DNA of 62,018 bases. Source: Oerskovia rustica (GTDB lineage Bacteria > Actinomycetota > Actinomycetes > Actinomycetales > Cellulomonadaceae). The notes under the pieces were generated by a model. That model worked only from the letters and a program-made list of their open reading frames with translations. It had not been told where the DNA came from and did not search any database. Within the stretch, counting starts at the first letter, position 1, and each line of letters opens with the position of its first letter. Positions 20,668 to 34,481 of the stretch are shown here, one piece after another. The translations under genes were made by a program, and so were the position numbers. Where the stretch lies: assembly GCF_014836555.1 (NCBI RefSeq), contig NZ_JACSQQ010000018.1, positions 22,894-84,911 of the forward strand. Direction: 5' to 3'.

Positions 20668-20764
20668 CCTCTGCTGCGTGGTGACCGAGACCGAGGTCCG
20701 TCGGGCGACGTACCGTCGCGGACCGACGAACCTCGGGTCCGGCTGCCAGGTCGAGCGGGTGGGC

Positions 20765-21808
20765 TCAGCGCGTCGTGCCGTCGACCGCGAACGGCTCGAT
20801 CGCCGCGATCTCCTCGGCCGTGAGCGCGGGAGCGTCGAGCGCGGCGACGTTGTTCTCGAGCTGCGCGACGCTGCTCGCCCCCACGAGCGCCGACGTGATG
20901 CGCTCGTCGCGCAGGACCCAGCTCAGTGCGAGCTGCGCGAGCGACTGCCCGCGCCCGGCCGCGATCTCGTTCAGCGCACGGGCGCGCTCGAGGTAGGTCT
21001 CGGAGATGGCGGTGGGCTTGAGGAAGTGCCCGACGGCGGCGCGCGAGTCCGCGGGCACCTCGCCCGAGAGGTAACGGTCCGTGAGCAGGCCCTGCTGGAG
21101 CGGCGAGAAGACGATGGTGCCGACGCCGAGGTCCTCGACGACGTCGAGCAGGTTCTCGCCGTCGTCGTGCCCGGCCTCGGGCAGCTCGACGTGCCGGTTG
21201 AACATCGAGTAGCTGGGCTGGTGGATGAGCAGCGGCGTGCCGAGGTCGGCGAGGATCTGCGCGGCCTCGCGGGTCTGCGACGGCGAGTAGTTGGAGACGC
21301 CGACGTACAGCGCCCGCCCGCTCACCACGGCCGTGTGGAGCGCACCCATGGTCTCCTCGAGCGGGACCGTGGGGTCGAACCGGTGCGAGTAGAAGATGTC
21401 GACGTAGTCGAGGCCCATGCGAGCGAGCGACTGGTCGAGCGAGGACAGCAGGTACTTGCGCGAGCCGCCGTCACCGTAGGGGCCGGGCCACATGTCGTAC
21501 CCGGCCTTGCTCGAGATCACGAGCTCGTCGCGGTAGGGCCGCAGGTCGCGCGCGAGGTGGCGCCCGAAGTTCTCCTCGGCCGAGCCGTAGGGCGGGCCGT
21601 AGTTGTTGGCGAGGTCGAAGTGCGTGATCCCGAGGTCGAACGCCCGGCGCAGGATCGCGCGCTGGTTGTCGAACGGGTTCACGTCGCCGAAGTTGTGCCA
21701 GAGGCCCAGCGACAGTGCGGGCAGGGCGAGGCCGCTGCGACCGGATCGCCGGTACGTCATGGACTCGTAGCGGTCGTCGGCGGCGAGGTAGCGGGGTGCG
21801 AGAGGCAT
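20765..21808 (-). CDS. Aldo/keto reductase, YghZ/AKR14-like
   Basis: A 347-residue NADPH-dependent TIM-barrel oxidoreductase. The catalytic tetrad can be placed in FDLANNYGPPYGSAEENFG (Asp and Tyr), SSKAGYDMWPGPYG (Lys) and DIFYSHRFDP (His). The length and the GPYGDGGSRKYLL insertion fit the L-glyceraldehyde 3-phosphate reductase (YghZ) branch. It lies 47 nt downstream of the first lacI-type gene on the same strand, and a CAGAAT sequence 6 nt before the ATG hints at its own leaderless start. Reduction of a sugar-derived aldehyde is plausible; the substrate is not shown. Confidence 0.85.
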   Translation of the reverse strand: MPLAPRYLAADDRYESMTYRRSGRSGLALPALSLGLWHNFGDVNPFDNQRAILRRAFDLGITHFDLANNYGPPYGSAEENFGRHLARDLRPYRDELVISSKAGYDMWPGPYGDGGSRKYLLSSLDQSLARMGLDYVDIFYSHRFDPTVPLEETMGALHTAVVSGRALYVGVSNYSPSQTREAAQILADLGTPLLIHQPSYSMFNRHVELPEAGHDDGENLLDVVEDLGVGTIVFSPLQQGLLTDRYLSGEVPADSRAAVGHFLKPTAISETYLERARALNEIAAGRGQSLAQLALSWVLRDERITSALVGASSVAQLENNVAALDAPALTAEEIAAIEPFAVDGTTR

Positions 21809-21855
21809 GCTGCCATTCTGCACCCGGGGTCCGGGCCCGGTCACCGGGATTGTGC

Positions 21856-22902
21856 TCAGGCCGAGTCTCGCACCACGAGCGTCGGGTCGAACACGACCGA
21901 CCGCACCTGCCGCTCGCCCGCGATCTGGCCGACGAGCAGGCGCGCCATCTCGGCCGCCATCTCCTCGACGGGCTGCCGCACGCTGGTGAGCGCCGGGCGG
22001 CACAGCGGGGCGATCGAGCTGTCGTCGAACCCGACGACGGCGACGTCCTCGGGGACGCGCAGCCCGCGGGCCGTGATCGCGTGCACTGCCCCCTGGGCCA
22101 TGTAGTCGTTCGCGGCGAACACGCCGTCGAGGCCGGGGACGGCGTCGAGCAGGCGTTCCATCGCGGCCTCGCCGCCCTCGAGCGTGAACTCCCCGGGCTC
22201 GGCGGGGACGTACGCGCGACCGTGCCGGGACACCTCGTCGCGGAAGCCTGCGAGGCGCTCCTCGGCGGCGTGCAGGCCGACCGGGCCGGAGATGACGGCG
22301 AGCTCGTCGCACCCGCGCTCGATGAGGTGCCGGGCGGCCAGTCGCGCGCCGTCGCGGTTGGCGACGTCCACGAAGCTGATGGGCAGCGCGGGCTCGGGGC
22401 GGGCGAACAGGACCGCGCGCTGGCCGGCCTCGACGAGCATGCCGGGCAGGGGGTCGTCGGCCTGCGCGGCGACGAGCAGCGCACCGTCGGCGTTGCCCTG
22501 GCGCAGGTAGGACATGACCTGGGCGCGGGCGTCGTCGGTCTCGGCGAGCATGAGCACGGGGTGCAGGTCGTGGGGCCGCAGGGCGCGCACGAACGCGGCG
22601 ACGATCCGCCCGAAGAACGGGTCCGCGAAGACCTGTCCCGTCATCTGGTTGCCCTCGATCTCGGGGTCGACGCCCGAGATCACGACCGCGACCGTCCCGG
22701 TGCGTCCCGTGACGAGCGAGCGGGCCGCCCGGTTGGGCACGTACCCGGTCTGGGCGATGGCCTTCTCGACGACGGCCCGCAGGTCCGGGGCGACGCGGCG
22801 CTGCTGGTTGATCACCCGGGACACCGTGGCGCGCGAGACTCCCGCCACCCGGGCGACGTCCTCGAGCGTCGGGGGCGTCGAGACTCGGCCGTCCTCACGC
22901 AT
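21856..22902 (-). CDS. LacI-family repressor 1 of the beta-glucan locus
   Basis: A 348-residue LacI/GalR regulator. The HTH is TLEDVARVAGVSRATVSRVINQQRRV at residues 12-37, followed by a hinge and a periplasmic-binding-like effector domain (about 65-340). It is strongly similar along its whole length to the second repressor at 26301 (shared DPFFGRIVA, LRPHD, HPVLMLAE, RQGNADG blocks). Divergent from the GH55-like gene with two AGCGCT operators in between. A TAGCCT box 6 nt before the ATG predicts a leaderless mRNA. The inducer is probably a laminari-oligosaccharide or glucose oligomer, by context. Confidence 0.9.
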   Translation of the reverse strand: MREDGRVSTPPTLEDVARVAGVSRATVSRVINQQRRVAPDLRAVVEKAIAQTGYVPNRAARSLVTGRTGTVAVVISGVDPEIEGNQMTGQVFADPFFGRIVAAFVRALRPHDLHPVLMLAETDDARAQVMSYLRQGNADGALLVAAQADDPLPGMLVEAGQRAVLFARPEPALPISFVDVANRDGARLAARHLIERGCDELAVISGPVGLHAAEERLAGFRDEVSRHGRAYVPAEPGEFTLEGGEAAMERLLDAVPGLDGVFAANDYMAQGAVHAITARGLRVPEDVAVVGFDDSSIAPLCRPALTSVRQPVEEMAAEMARLLVGQIAGERQVRSVVFDPTLVVRDSA

Positions 22903-22908
22903 GGGGCG

Positions 22909-22914
22909 AGGCTA
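22909..22914 (-). promoter_or_regulatory. -10 box of leaderless lacI-1 promoter
   Basis: TAGCCT ends 6 nt before the start codon. The same hexamer and spacing precede the arsR gene at 44636. Confidence 0.5.
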
Positions 22915-23047
22915 GCAGCGCGGGCGCGGGTCCTGGTGCATCGCGGTGCCCGACGGCGGCGCGCGGCCCGGGTGGGCGCCTCACCGTCGGGCGTGGGGCT
23001 TGGGGTGCGGGCGACGGGGCTCCGCGCGGAGCCTGCAACGCATCTGG

Positions 23048-23059
23048 GAGAGCGCTCTC
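23048..23059. promoter_or_regulatory. LacI operator O1a
   Basis: Perfect 12-bp palindrome GAGAGCGCTCTC abutting the -35 hexamer of the GH55-like gene. Confidence 0.75.
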
Positions 23060-23088
23060 TTGACGAGGGTCCCGCTCACCTGAATACT
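23060..23088 (+). promoter_or_regulatory. Promoter of the GH55-like glucanase gene
   Basis: TTGACG, 17 nt, AATACT. Operators lie on both sides. Spacing and -10 are identical to the promoter at 27528-27556. Confidence 0.7.
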
Positions 23089-23098
23089 GACCGACATC

Positions 23099-23118
23099 GT
23101 GAGAGAGCGCTCTCTCAC
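23099..23118. promoter_or_regulatory. LacI operator O1b
   Basis: A perfect 20-bp palindrome, GTGAGAGAGCGCTCTCTCAC, near the expected start of transcription; about five helical turns from O1a, so looping is possible. Confidence 0.8.
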
Positions 23119-23179
23119 GCCGTGCGTCCCGCTCGACGTAGAGCCAGGACGCGGTCGACGACGACCTAGGAGAGAACCG

Positions 23180-26182
<3,003 letters not shown>

Positions 26183-26225
26183 CCTCCTGACGGGCCGCGG
26201 CCGCCCGGCCTCGGCCCGATCGGCC

Positions 26226-26270
26226 CGGTCCGGTCGTCCCGCGACGCTCGTCGTCGGGACGGCCGGACCG
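26226..26270. terminator. Bidirectional terminator
   Basis: A 16-bp stem with one G-T pair (CGGTCCGGTCGTCCCG opposite CGGGACGGCCGGACCG) and a 13-nt loop, between the convergent glucanase and lacI-2 genes. Confidence 0.8.
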
Positions 26271-26300
26271 TCGGCCCCGCCGTTCCCTCGGTCCGGCGCC

Positions 26301-27371
26301 TCAGGCCGAGTCGCGCACCACGAGCGCCGGCTCGAACAGGACCGAGCGGACCGCGAGCGACGGGTCCTCGATGCGTTCGAGCAGGAGCCGGACCATCTCC
26401 CCCGCCATCTCCTCGACCGGCTGGCGCACGGTCGTCAGCGCGGGACGGGCACGCTGCGCGAGCGCCGTGTCGTCGAACCCGATGACCGCGACGTCCTCGG
26501 GGACCCGTCGCCCGCTCTCCCGGAGCACGTCGATCACTCCCTGGGCCATGAGGTCGTTCCCGGCGAAGACCGCGTCGACGTCCGGCACCTGCCCGAGCAG
26601 TGCTCGCATCGCGGCGTCGCCGCTCTCGATCGTGAAGTTCCCCTCGACCGAGGGCACGTAGGCGTGCCCTCGCCGCGCGAGCGCGTCGCGGAACCCGGCG
26701 AGCCGGTCGTTCGCCGCGGGCACCCCGAGCGGTCCCGACACCGCGGCCAGGGCGGTCCTGCCGTCGGCCAGGAAGTGCTCGGCGGCAAGCGCTCCCCCGT
26801 CGCGGTTGGCCAGGTCGACGAAGCTGAGCGGGAGCGACGTCGCGGGACGCGCGAACAGCACCGCGGGCCGTCCGGCCTCGACCAGGAGGGCGGGCAGCGG
26901 GTCGTCGGCGCGGGTCGAGACGTGCAGGACGCCGTCGGCGTTTCCCTGACGCACGTACGAGACCACCTGGGCCCGCGCGGCGTCGTCCTCGGCCAGCATG
27001 AGGACCGGGTGGACGTCGTGCGGCCGCAGCGCCCGGACGATGCCCGCGACGATGCGCCCGAAGAACGGGTCGTCGAACACGTGACCCGCGTAGCGGCTCC
27101 CGCCCGACCCGGGGTCGGTCGCAGGGTCGGTCTCGGGGTCCGTCCCGGAGATCACGAGCGCGACGCTCCCGGTCCGGCGGGTCACGAGCGTGCGGGCCGC
27201 CCGGTGCGGGGCGTACCCCGTCGCGGCGACCGCGCTCAGCACGAGCTCCTGGAGCTCGGGCGCGACCTTGCGCTTGCCGTTGATGACGCGCGACGCGGTC
27301 GCGCGCGAGACTCCGGCGACGCGCGCGACGTCGTCGAGCGTCGGACCGGCGGCAGGACGAGGAGATGTCAC
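26301..27371 (-). CDS. LacI-family repressor 2 of the beta-glucan locus
   Basis: A 356-residue LacI/GalR regulator with HTH TLDDVARVAGVSRATASRVINGKRKV at residues 10-35, paralogous to repressor 1. It has a short insertion (PETDPATDPGSGGSRYAG) in the early effector domain that repressor 1 lacks. The HTH recognition helix is nearly the same (VSRATASRVI against VSRATVSRVI), so the two may recognise each other's operators. The start is a GTG with a TAGCGT box 6 nt upstream. Divergent from the GH-A hydrolase gene. Confidence 0.9.
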   Translation of the reverse strand: MTSPRPAAGPTLDDVARVAGVSRATASRVINGKRKVAPELQELVLSAVAATGYAPHRAARTLVTRRTGSVALVISGTDPETDPATDPGSGGSRYAGHVFDDPFFGRIVAGIVRALRPHDVHPVLMLAEDDAARAQVVSYVRQGNADGVLHVSTRADDPLPALLVEAGRPAVLFARPATSLPLSFVDLANRDGGALAAEHFLADGRTALAAVSGPLGVPAANDRLAGFRDALARRGHAYVPSVEGNFTIESGDAAMRALLGQVPDVDAVFAGNDLMAQGVIDVLRESGRRVPEDVAVIGFDDTALAQRARPALTTVRQPVEEMAGEMVRLLLERIEDPSLAVRSVLFEPALVVRDSA

Positions 27372-27377
27372 GGTGCG

Positions 27378-27383
27378 ACGCTA
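27378..27383 (-). promoter_or_regulatory. -10 box of leaderless lacI-2 promoter
   Basis: TAGCGT lies 6 nt before the GTG and 9 nt from operator O2a. Confidence 0.5.
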
Positions 27384-27391
27384 GCACCTGC

Positions 27392-27407
27392 GGGATAGCG
27401 CTTTCCC
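27392..27407. promoter_or_regulatory. LacI operator O2a
   Basis: GGGATAGCGCTTTCCC, a 16-bp palindrome with one mismatched pair, just upstream of the lacI-2 -10; suggests autoregulation. Confidence 0.7.
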
Positions 27408-27514
27408 ACGTCGTGCGACGTGGGGACCGTCTCCGATCCCTCTGATTCCCACGATTCCGACGCGCCGACACCCCTCGTGCCGAGGGACGGAATTCACCCA
27501 GACCCCTCCGATGT

Positions 27515-27527
27515 GGGAACCGTTCCC
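27515..27527. promoter_or_regulatory. LacI operator O2b (variant)
   Basis: GGGAACCGTTCCC is an odd-length palindrome touching the -35 hexamer, in the place O1a has in the first promoter. Its central base makes it unlike the other sites. Confidence 0.5.
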
Positions 27528-27556
27528 TTGACAGGCCTCAGGAACGTCGGAATACT
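27528..27556 (+). promoter_or_regulatory. Promoter of the GH-A hydrolase/DUF1996 genes
   Basis: TTGACA, 17 nt, AATACT. The -35 is consensus and the -10 equals that of the GH55-like gene. Confidence 0.75.
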
Positions 27557-27564
27557 CCGAATTC

Positions 27565-27582
27565 GGGTAAGAGCGCTCTCCC
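27565..27582. promoter_or_regulatory. LacI operator O2c
   Basis: AGAGCGCTCT core inside GGG...CCC arms, at about the transcription start, matching O1b in position. Confidence 0.7.
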
Positions 27583-27666
27583 AGATGGATCCAGCTCGAC
27601 GAAGAACTGACTCCCGGAGCCTGGCCGACGACGGCCAGGACTCCCGTCTCCCCCGAGAGGTAGAAC

Positions 27667-29904
<2,238 letters not shown>

Positions 29905-30027
29905 CGAGACCCCGGGTGGGCGCAGCGGCCCCTGCTCCCCCCCGGCCCGCGCCCGGGGGCCACCGCACGGTGGTGGGCGCGTCGCGCTCCGGCGCGACCT
30001 CCCGACGACGACGTCACAGGAGGAAGC

Positions 30028-31452
30028 ATGCATCGCACCGTTCCCACGTCCCGCCTCGCGCGGGGACACACGTCCCGCCCGGCTCCCCGTGCCCGACGGC
30101 GCACGCGCGCCCTGGTCGGGTCGCTCGCGGTCGCCGCTCTGGTCACCTCGTCCGCGGTCGCGCTCGGCGTGGCCGGTCCGGCGACCGCCGCACCCGGGAC
30201 CCTGCTCTCGCAGGGCGCCGCGACCGAGGCGTCGAGCTCCGAGTCCGGCGGGCTCGGTCCGCGGTTCGCGGTCGACGGCGACCGGTCGACCCGGTGGGCC
30301 AGCTCGCCGGGCGACGACCAGTGGTTCCGCGTGGACCTGGGCGGCTCGTTCGCGCTCGACCGGGTGGTCCTCGACTGGGAGGCCGCGTACGGCACGGCGT
30401 TCACGATCCAGGTGTCCGACGACGCCGCGACCTGGTCGACGGCGGTGACCGTCACGGCCGGCACGGGCGGGCTCCAGTCGCTCGACGTCGAGGCGACGGG
30501 ACGCTACGTCCAGCTCGTCGGGACCGAGCGCGCCACGGGCTACGGCTACTCGCTGTTCGAGCTCCAGGTCTTCGGCGACGGCACGCCGGTCGAGGTCCCG
30601 GAGACCCCGGGGTTCGACGACGAGGTCACGCACCACGAGTTCCAGGCGAACTGCTCGTTCTCGCACTTCGCGAACGACGACCCCATCGTCTTCCCGAGCC
30701 AGCCGGGCGCCTCGCACCTGCACACGTTCGTCGGCAACCGGTCGACGAACGCCTTCACGACCCCGGCGTCGCTGTTCGCGAGCACCGACTCGACGTGCAC
30801 GGTCCCCCAGGACCACTCGTCGTACTGGTTCCCCGCGCTGTATCGCGGGGACACGCCGATCGCTCCGGACATCCCCATGACCATCTACTACAAGTCGGGG
30901 ATCGACGACTACACCCAGGTCGTCCCGTTCCCCGCAGGTCTGGAGTTCGTCGCGGGCGACATGATGGCCACGGTCGACTCGTTCCGGACGGCCCCGGGCG
31001 CGGTCGAGGGCTGGGAGTGCGGCGAGATCTCCAAGAGCTGGTCGATCCCGGACCACTGCGACCCGGGCAGCCAGCTCAACCTGCGCTACCAGTCGCCGAG
31101 CTGCTGGGACGGCAAGCACCTGACGCCCGGCGCGGCCTCGCACATGGGGCACGGCACGCACATGGCCTACCCGGTCGCGGGGCAGTGCCCCCTGACCCAC
31201 CCGGTCGCGGTGCCCATGCTCGAGTTCAAGATCGCCTGGCCCGTAAGCGGTGACATGTCGGACGTGCGCCTGGCCAGCGGATCGGACCAGTCGTGGCACT
31301 ACGACTTCGTCAACGCCTGGGAGCCGGACGTGCTCGCCGCGCTCGTGAAGCAGTGCATCAACGGCGGTCTCCAGTGCAACCCGCGCGGGTACGACCTCTA
31401 CAAGCCGCACCGCGGGACGGTCCTCGACGAGGACTTCAACCTCGTGGGCTGA
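30028..31452 (+). CDS. Secreted F5/8-type-C plus DUF1996 protein
   Basis: A 474-residue exported protein. The signal peptide ends near ATAA (residue 54), an F5/8-type-C module covers about 57-192, and the rest (about 198-474) is a DUF1996 domain with HHEFQANCSFSHFANDDPIVFP, SHLHTFVGN and GHGTHMAYPV, rich in cysteine and histidine. No catalytic residues are established for DUF1996 to my knowledge. AGGAGGAA precedes the ATG; the 123-nt gap to the GH-A gene has no visible promoter, so co-transcription and LacI control are likely. A wall-polysaccharide enzyme is inferred from the company it keeps. Confidence 0.75.
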   Translation: MHRTVPTSRLARGHTSRPAPRARRRTRALVGSLAVAALVTSSAVALGVAGPATAAPGTLLSQGAATEASSSESGGLGPRFAVDGDRSTRWASSPGDDQWFRVDLGGSFALDRVVLDWEAAYGTAFTIQVSDDAATWSTAVTVTAGTGGLQSLDVEATGRYVQLVGTERATGYGYSLFELQVFGDGTPVEVPETPGFDDEVTHHEFQANCSFSHFANDDPIVFPSQPGASHLHTFVGNRSTNAFTTPASLFASTDSTCTVPQDHSSYWFPALYRGDTPIAPDIPMTIYYKSGIDDYTQVVPFPAGLEFVAGDMMATVDSFRTAPGAVEGWECGEISKSWSIPDHCDPGSQLNLRYQSPSCWDGKHLTPGAASHMGHGTHMAYPVAGQCPLTHPVAVPMLEFKIAWPVSGDMSDVRLASGSDQSWHYDFVNAWEPDVLAALVKQCINGGLQCNPRGYDLYKPHRGTVLDEDFNLVG

Positions 31453-31469
31453 CCGGCGACGACACGAGA

Positions 31470-31519
31470 ACGACGCAGGGCCCGGAGCCGTCAGGGGGCG
31501 GCTCCGGGCCCTGCGTCGT
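31470..31519. terminator. Very strong bidirectional terminator
   Basis: A 21-bp perfect stem with an 8-nt loop (arms 31470-31490 and 31499-31519, core CAGGGCCCGGAGCCG), between convergent genes. Confidence 0.88.
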
Positions 31520-31564
31520 GTCCCGTGGGGTCGCGGCCCGTCGGGGCGGCGGCCCGTCGGGGAA

Positions 31565-33841
31565 TCAGGCGTCGGCCGGCGGGATCGGGAAGTTCGCCGA
31601 GAACAGGTTCGTCGGGTCGACGTGACGCTTGACCTGACGCAGGCGCGAGAGCGTCGGCTCGGGGAACGCCTCGCGCAGGCGCTCGGGACGCGGGTCGGTC
31701 TCGAACGACAGGTAGAGCCCGTCGGTGTGCGGGTGGACGAGCTCGTCCCACGCACCGTCGATCCCGCCGGGTCCGCGGCGCGACCCGAAGGCCGCGACCG
31801 AGAAGTTCTGCGTGCGGTGCGCGTACGCCGTCGCGTCGGGCGCGACGTCGTTGACCGCCCCGCCGACCGCGCGGAGCTGGAGGAGCTGCGCGCCGCCGCC
31901 GTCGAGGAAGCGGGCGAGGTCGCGGGCCGTGGCCTGGTCGACGTGCTCGATCAGGCCGGAGCGCGAGCCGGGCTCTCCGCCGCCCGAGTGCTGGGCGTCG
32001 GCCCGGCGCACGATGCCCGAGTACGGCGTCAGCACGGCCTGGTGGTCGAGCAGAGGGGCCGAGTCGGCGAGGGCCTCGAGCGCGCGGATCGCCGCCCCCG
32101 TGTCGTCGTCGGCCCACACGGTCATGAGCTGGGCCATGGGGCCACGTCCGCCGCGCGCCCCGCTCATGTGCAGGAAGCTCGTGAGCTCGCGCGGCGCCGA
32201 CTCGACGGTCGCGGCCCAGCGCTCGAGCAGGCCCGCGGTGTCCGAGGCGTCGAGCACCATGGTCGAGTAGACGAGGTCGGTCACGGGTGTCGCCTCGACG
32301 TCGACCCAGGTCACGACACCCATGTTGCCGCCGGCCCCGCGCAGGGCCCAGAAGAGCTCGGCGTCGTTCTCGGCGTCGACGACGCGCACCCGGCCGTCCG
32401 CGGTCACGATCTCCGCGGCGACCACGTGGTCGATCGTCAGGCCGTGCTTGCGGCCCAGGAGGCCGATGCCGCCCGTCGTGGCGAGGCCGCCGACGCCCAC
32501 GCCGCCCGAGTCGCCCGAGCTGATCGCGAGGCCGTGCGGGGAGAGCACCTCGGCGACCTGGCCCCACGTCCCGCCCGCACCCAGGCGCACGCGGTGCGAG
32601 CCGTCGTCGGGCACGGTGACCTGGTCCAGGGCGCCGACGTCGAGGAGCACGCCGCCGTCGTTGGTGGAACGACCGCTGATGCCGTGGCCCGCCGAGCGGA
32701 CCGCGAGCGGCACGCCCTGCTTGCCGGCCCAGACGACGGCCTCGGCGACCTCGTCCGCGGTGCGCGGGCGCAGCACGATGCCCGGGGCGCCCGAGCGCAT
32801 GTAGGTGTGGCGGACCGTGTCGTAGGCGCGGTCGCCGGGCTCGACGGCGCGCTCGGTCAGCGAGTCGGGCAGGCCGTCGTAGTCGATCCCGTCGCGGCGG
32901 GCCGCCAGCGCGAGGGCGCCGCGACGGCGACCGGCGGGAGCCGTGCCGACGGACCGGCGCTCGGCCGCGACGAGCTCGCGCAGCGCGGGGGCGACCTCCT
33001 CGCCGAAGACCTGGATCTCGCGCGGGTCGTCGGTCGCGAGGACGAAGCCGGAGACGCCGTCCTCGAGCGCGAGGTTGCCGAGCTCCTCGACCCACTGCTC
33101 GACGGGGCCCTGGAGGTAGCCCAGGCGGCTCGAGGTAAACCTGCCGTTGACGTTGACCATGCGGCGCACCGCGCTCGGGTCGCGTCCGGCCGCGACCGCG
33201 GCCTCGTCGATCACCGCGTTGCCCTTGGCGAGGTCGCCGGGCTGGAGGTAGGACAGCGACGGCAGCCAGCCGTCGCCCTTGCGGCCGATGAGCCGCTGCA
33301 TGCGCGGCTTGACGGCGCCGATCCAGATCGGGATGTCGTGCGCGGGGGCCGGGCCGCGCTTGGCGCCGTCGACCTGGTGGTGCGTCCCGTGCACGCGCAG
33401 GGGCGTGCGGTCGCTCGTGTCCCAGATGCCGCGGATGATGTCGACGGCCTCGTCGAGGGCCGTGACGGCCTCGCCCGGTGTGAGGCGCGGCGTCCCCATG
33501 GCCTCGATCGCGTCCCAGAACGCACCGGCCCCGAGGCCCATGGCGTACCGGCCGCCCGAGAGCAGGTCGAGGCTCGCGGCCGCGCGGGCCAGGACGGCCG
33601 GCGGACGCAGCGGCAGGTTGAGGACGTTGCCCGCGACGTGCACGCGCTCGGTCGCCGCGGCGACCCAGGTCATGAGGGTCCAGGTGTCGAGGAAGCCCGC
33701 CTGGTAGGGGTGGTCCTGGAAGGTCACGAGGTCGAGCCCCGCGTTCTCGGTGATCTGCGCGAGGCGCACGGGCGCCTGCGGGTCGCTGTTCTGCGGGGTC
33801 AGGAAGGTCCCGAGGATGAGGTCGTGGCCGTAGTCCGTCAT
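31565..33841 (-). CDS. Luciferase-like monooxygenase fused to a BBE-type FAD oxidoreductase
   Basis: A 758-residue two-enzyme fusion without signal peptide. Residues 1-300 are a luciferase-like (LLM class, flavin or F420) domain: LGTFLTPQNSD, LDLLSGGRYAMGLGAGAFW, IPIWIGAVKPRMQRLIGRKGDGWLPS. After a basic linker (300-330), residues 350-758 are a FAD_binding_4/berberine-bridge-type domain: AVRSAGHGISGRST, with the His near residue 386 that usually binds FAD covalently, GGVGVGGLATTGGIGLLGRKHGL, and the closing VKRHVDPTNLFSANFPIPP. The second-attachment cysteine of bicovalent enzymes is absent. Divergent from a MarR regulator. The reaction is unknown. Confidence 0.85.
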   Translation of the reverse strand: MTDYGHDLILGTFLTPQNSDPQAPVRLAQITENAGLDLVTFQDHPYQAGFLDTWTLMTWVAAATERVHVAGNVLNLPLRPPAVLARAAASLDLLSGGRYAMGLGAGAFWDAIEAMGTPRLTPGEAVTALDEAVDIIRGIWDTSDRTPLRVHGTHHQVDGAKRGPAPAHDIPIWIGAVKPRMQRLIGRKGDGWLPSLSYLQPGDLAKGNAVIDEAAVAAGRDPSAVRRMVNVNGRFTSSRLGYLQGPVEQWVEELGNLALEDGVSGFVLATDDPREIQVFGEEVAPALRELVAAERRSVGTAPAGRRRGALALAARRDGIDYDGLPDSLTERAVEPGDRAYDTVRHTYMRSGAPGIVLRPRTADEVAEAVVWAGKQGVPLAVRSAGHGISGRSTNDGGVLLDVGALDQVTVPDDGSHRVRLGAGGTWGQVAEVLSPHGLAISSGDSGGVGVGGLATTGGIGLLGRKHGLTIDHVVAAEIVTADGRVRVVDAENDAELFWALRGAGGNMGVVTWVDVEATPVTDLVYSTMVLDASDTAGLLERWAATVESAPRELTSFLHMSGARGGRGPMAQLMTVWADDDTGAAIRALEALADSAPLLDHQAVLTPYSGIVRRADAQHSGGGEPGSRSGLIEHVDQATARDLARFLDGGGAQLLQLRAVGGAVNDVAPDATAYAHRTQNFSVAAFGSRRGPGGIDGAWDELVHPHTDGLYLSFETDPRPERLREAFPEPTLSRLRQVKRHVDPTNLFSANFPIPPADA

Positions 33842-33927
33842 GCGTGCGCGCTCCGTGTGCCGCGGGGGCGGCGGTCGTCTTCAAAGATCATCTGAGTTAC
33901 AGACGATATCACCAGCAACTCATCTTC

Positions 33928-33946
33928 CATCGAGATCATTCCGATG
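33928..33946. promoter_or_regulatory. Candidate MarR operator
   Basis: CATCG-N9-CGATG overlaps the start of the marR -10 region. The spacer contains AGATCAT, which also occurs 48 bp upstream at 33885-33891, giving a second possible half-site. Confidence 0.35.
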
Positions 33947-33952
33947 TATCCT
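33947..33952 (+). promoter_or_regulatory. -10 box of leaderless marR promoter
   Basis: TATCCT lies 6 nt before the GTG at 33959. Confidence 0.45.
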
Positions 33953-33958
33953 GGTCCC

Positions 33959-34474
33959 GTGACCCTCGCGACGCCGGACACCACCCGCACCCCCAGCCCC
34001 CTCGGCTGGCCGCTCACCGCGCTCCTGCGCGAGTGGAGCGCGCGCGTCGACTCGCTCGCCGAGGACCTGCCCGACGGGACGCGCTGCTACCAGGTGCTCT
34101 CCGCCGTCGTGCACGACACCCCGCCCAGCCAGGCCGCGCTCGCCGCACGCCTCGGCATCGACCGGACCGTCATGACCTACCTCATCGACAAGTACGTCGA
34201 CTGCGACCTCGTCGAGCGGCAGGCCGACCCGACCGACCGCAGGACCCGGCGCATCGTCGCGACCGACAAGGGGCGGGAGGTCCTCGCCGACCTCGACGCC
34301 CGCGTCGCCGCAGCCGAGGAGGACCTGCTCGGAGGCCTCGACGCCGCCGACCGCGCGACCCTGCGCCGCCTGCTCGACCGCGCCGCCGACGGGGCGAGCC
34401 ACGACGAGGACCGGTGCGCCGTCGTCGTGCAGGGCATGGACGCCGCGTCCTCGCGGGCGCGCAGCCCGCGCTAG
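33959..34474 (+). CDS. MarR-family regulator
   Basis: A 171-residue winged-helix protein with SQAALAARLGIDRTVMTYLIDKYVDCDLVERQADPTDRRTRRIVATDKGREVL at about residues 60-115, the standard MarR DNA-binding core with its DxRxxR wing. I chose the GTG at 33959 since TATCCT lies 6 nt upstream; the in-frame ATG at 33944 falls inside a dyad and lacks a ribosome site. It probably controls the divergent fusion oxidoreductase in response to a small phenolic or redox ligand; that ligand is not evident. Confidence 0.85.
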   Translation: MTLATPDTTRTPSPLGWPLTALLREWSARVDSLAEDLPDGTRCYQVLSAVVHDTPPSQAALAARLGIDRTVMTYLIDKYVDCDLVERQADPTDRRTRRIVATDKGREVLADLDARVAAAEEDLLGGLDAADRATLRRLLDRAADGASHDEDRCAVVVQGMDAASSRARSPR

Positions 34475-34481
34475 CCGCGCC

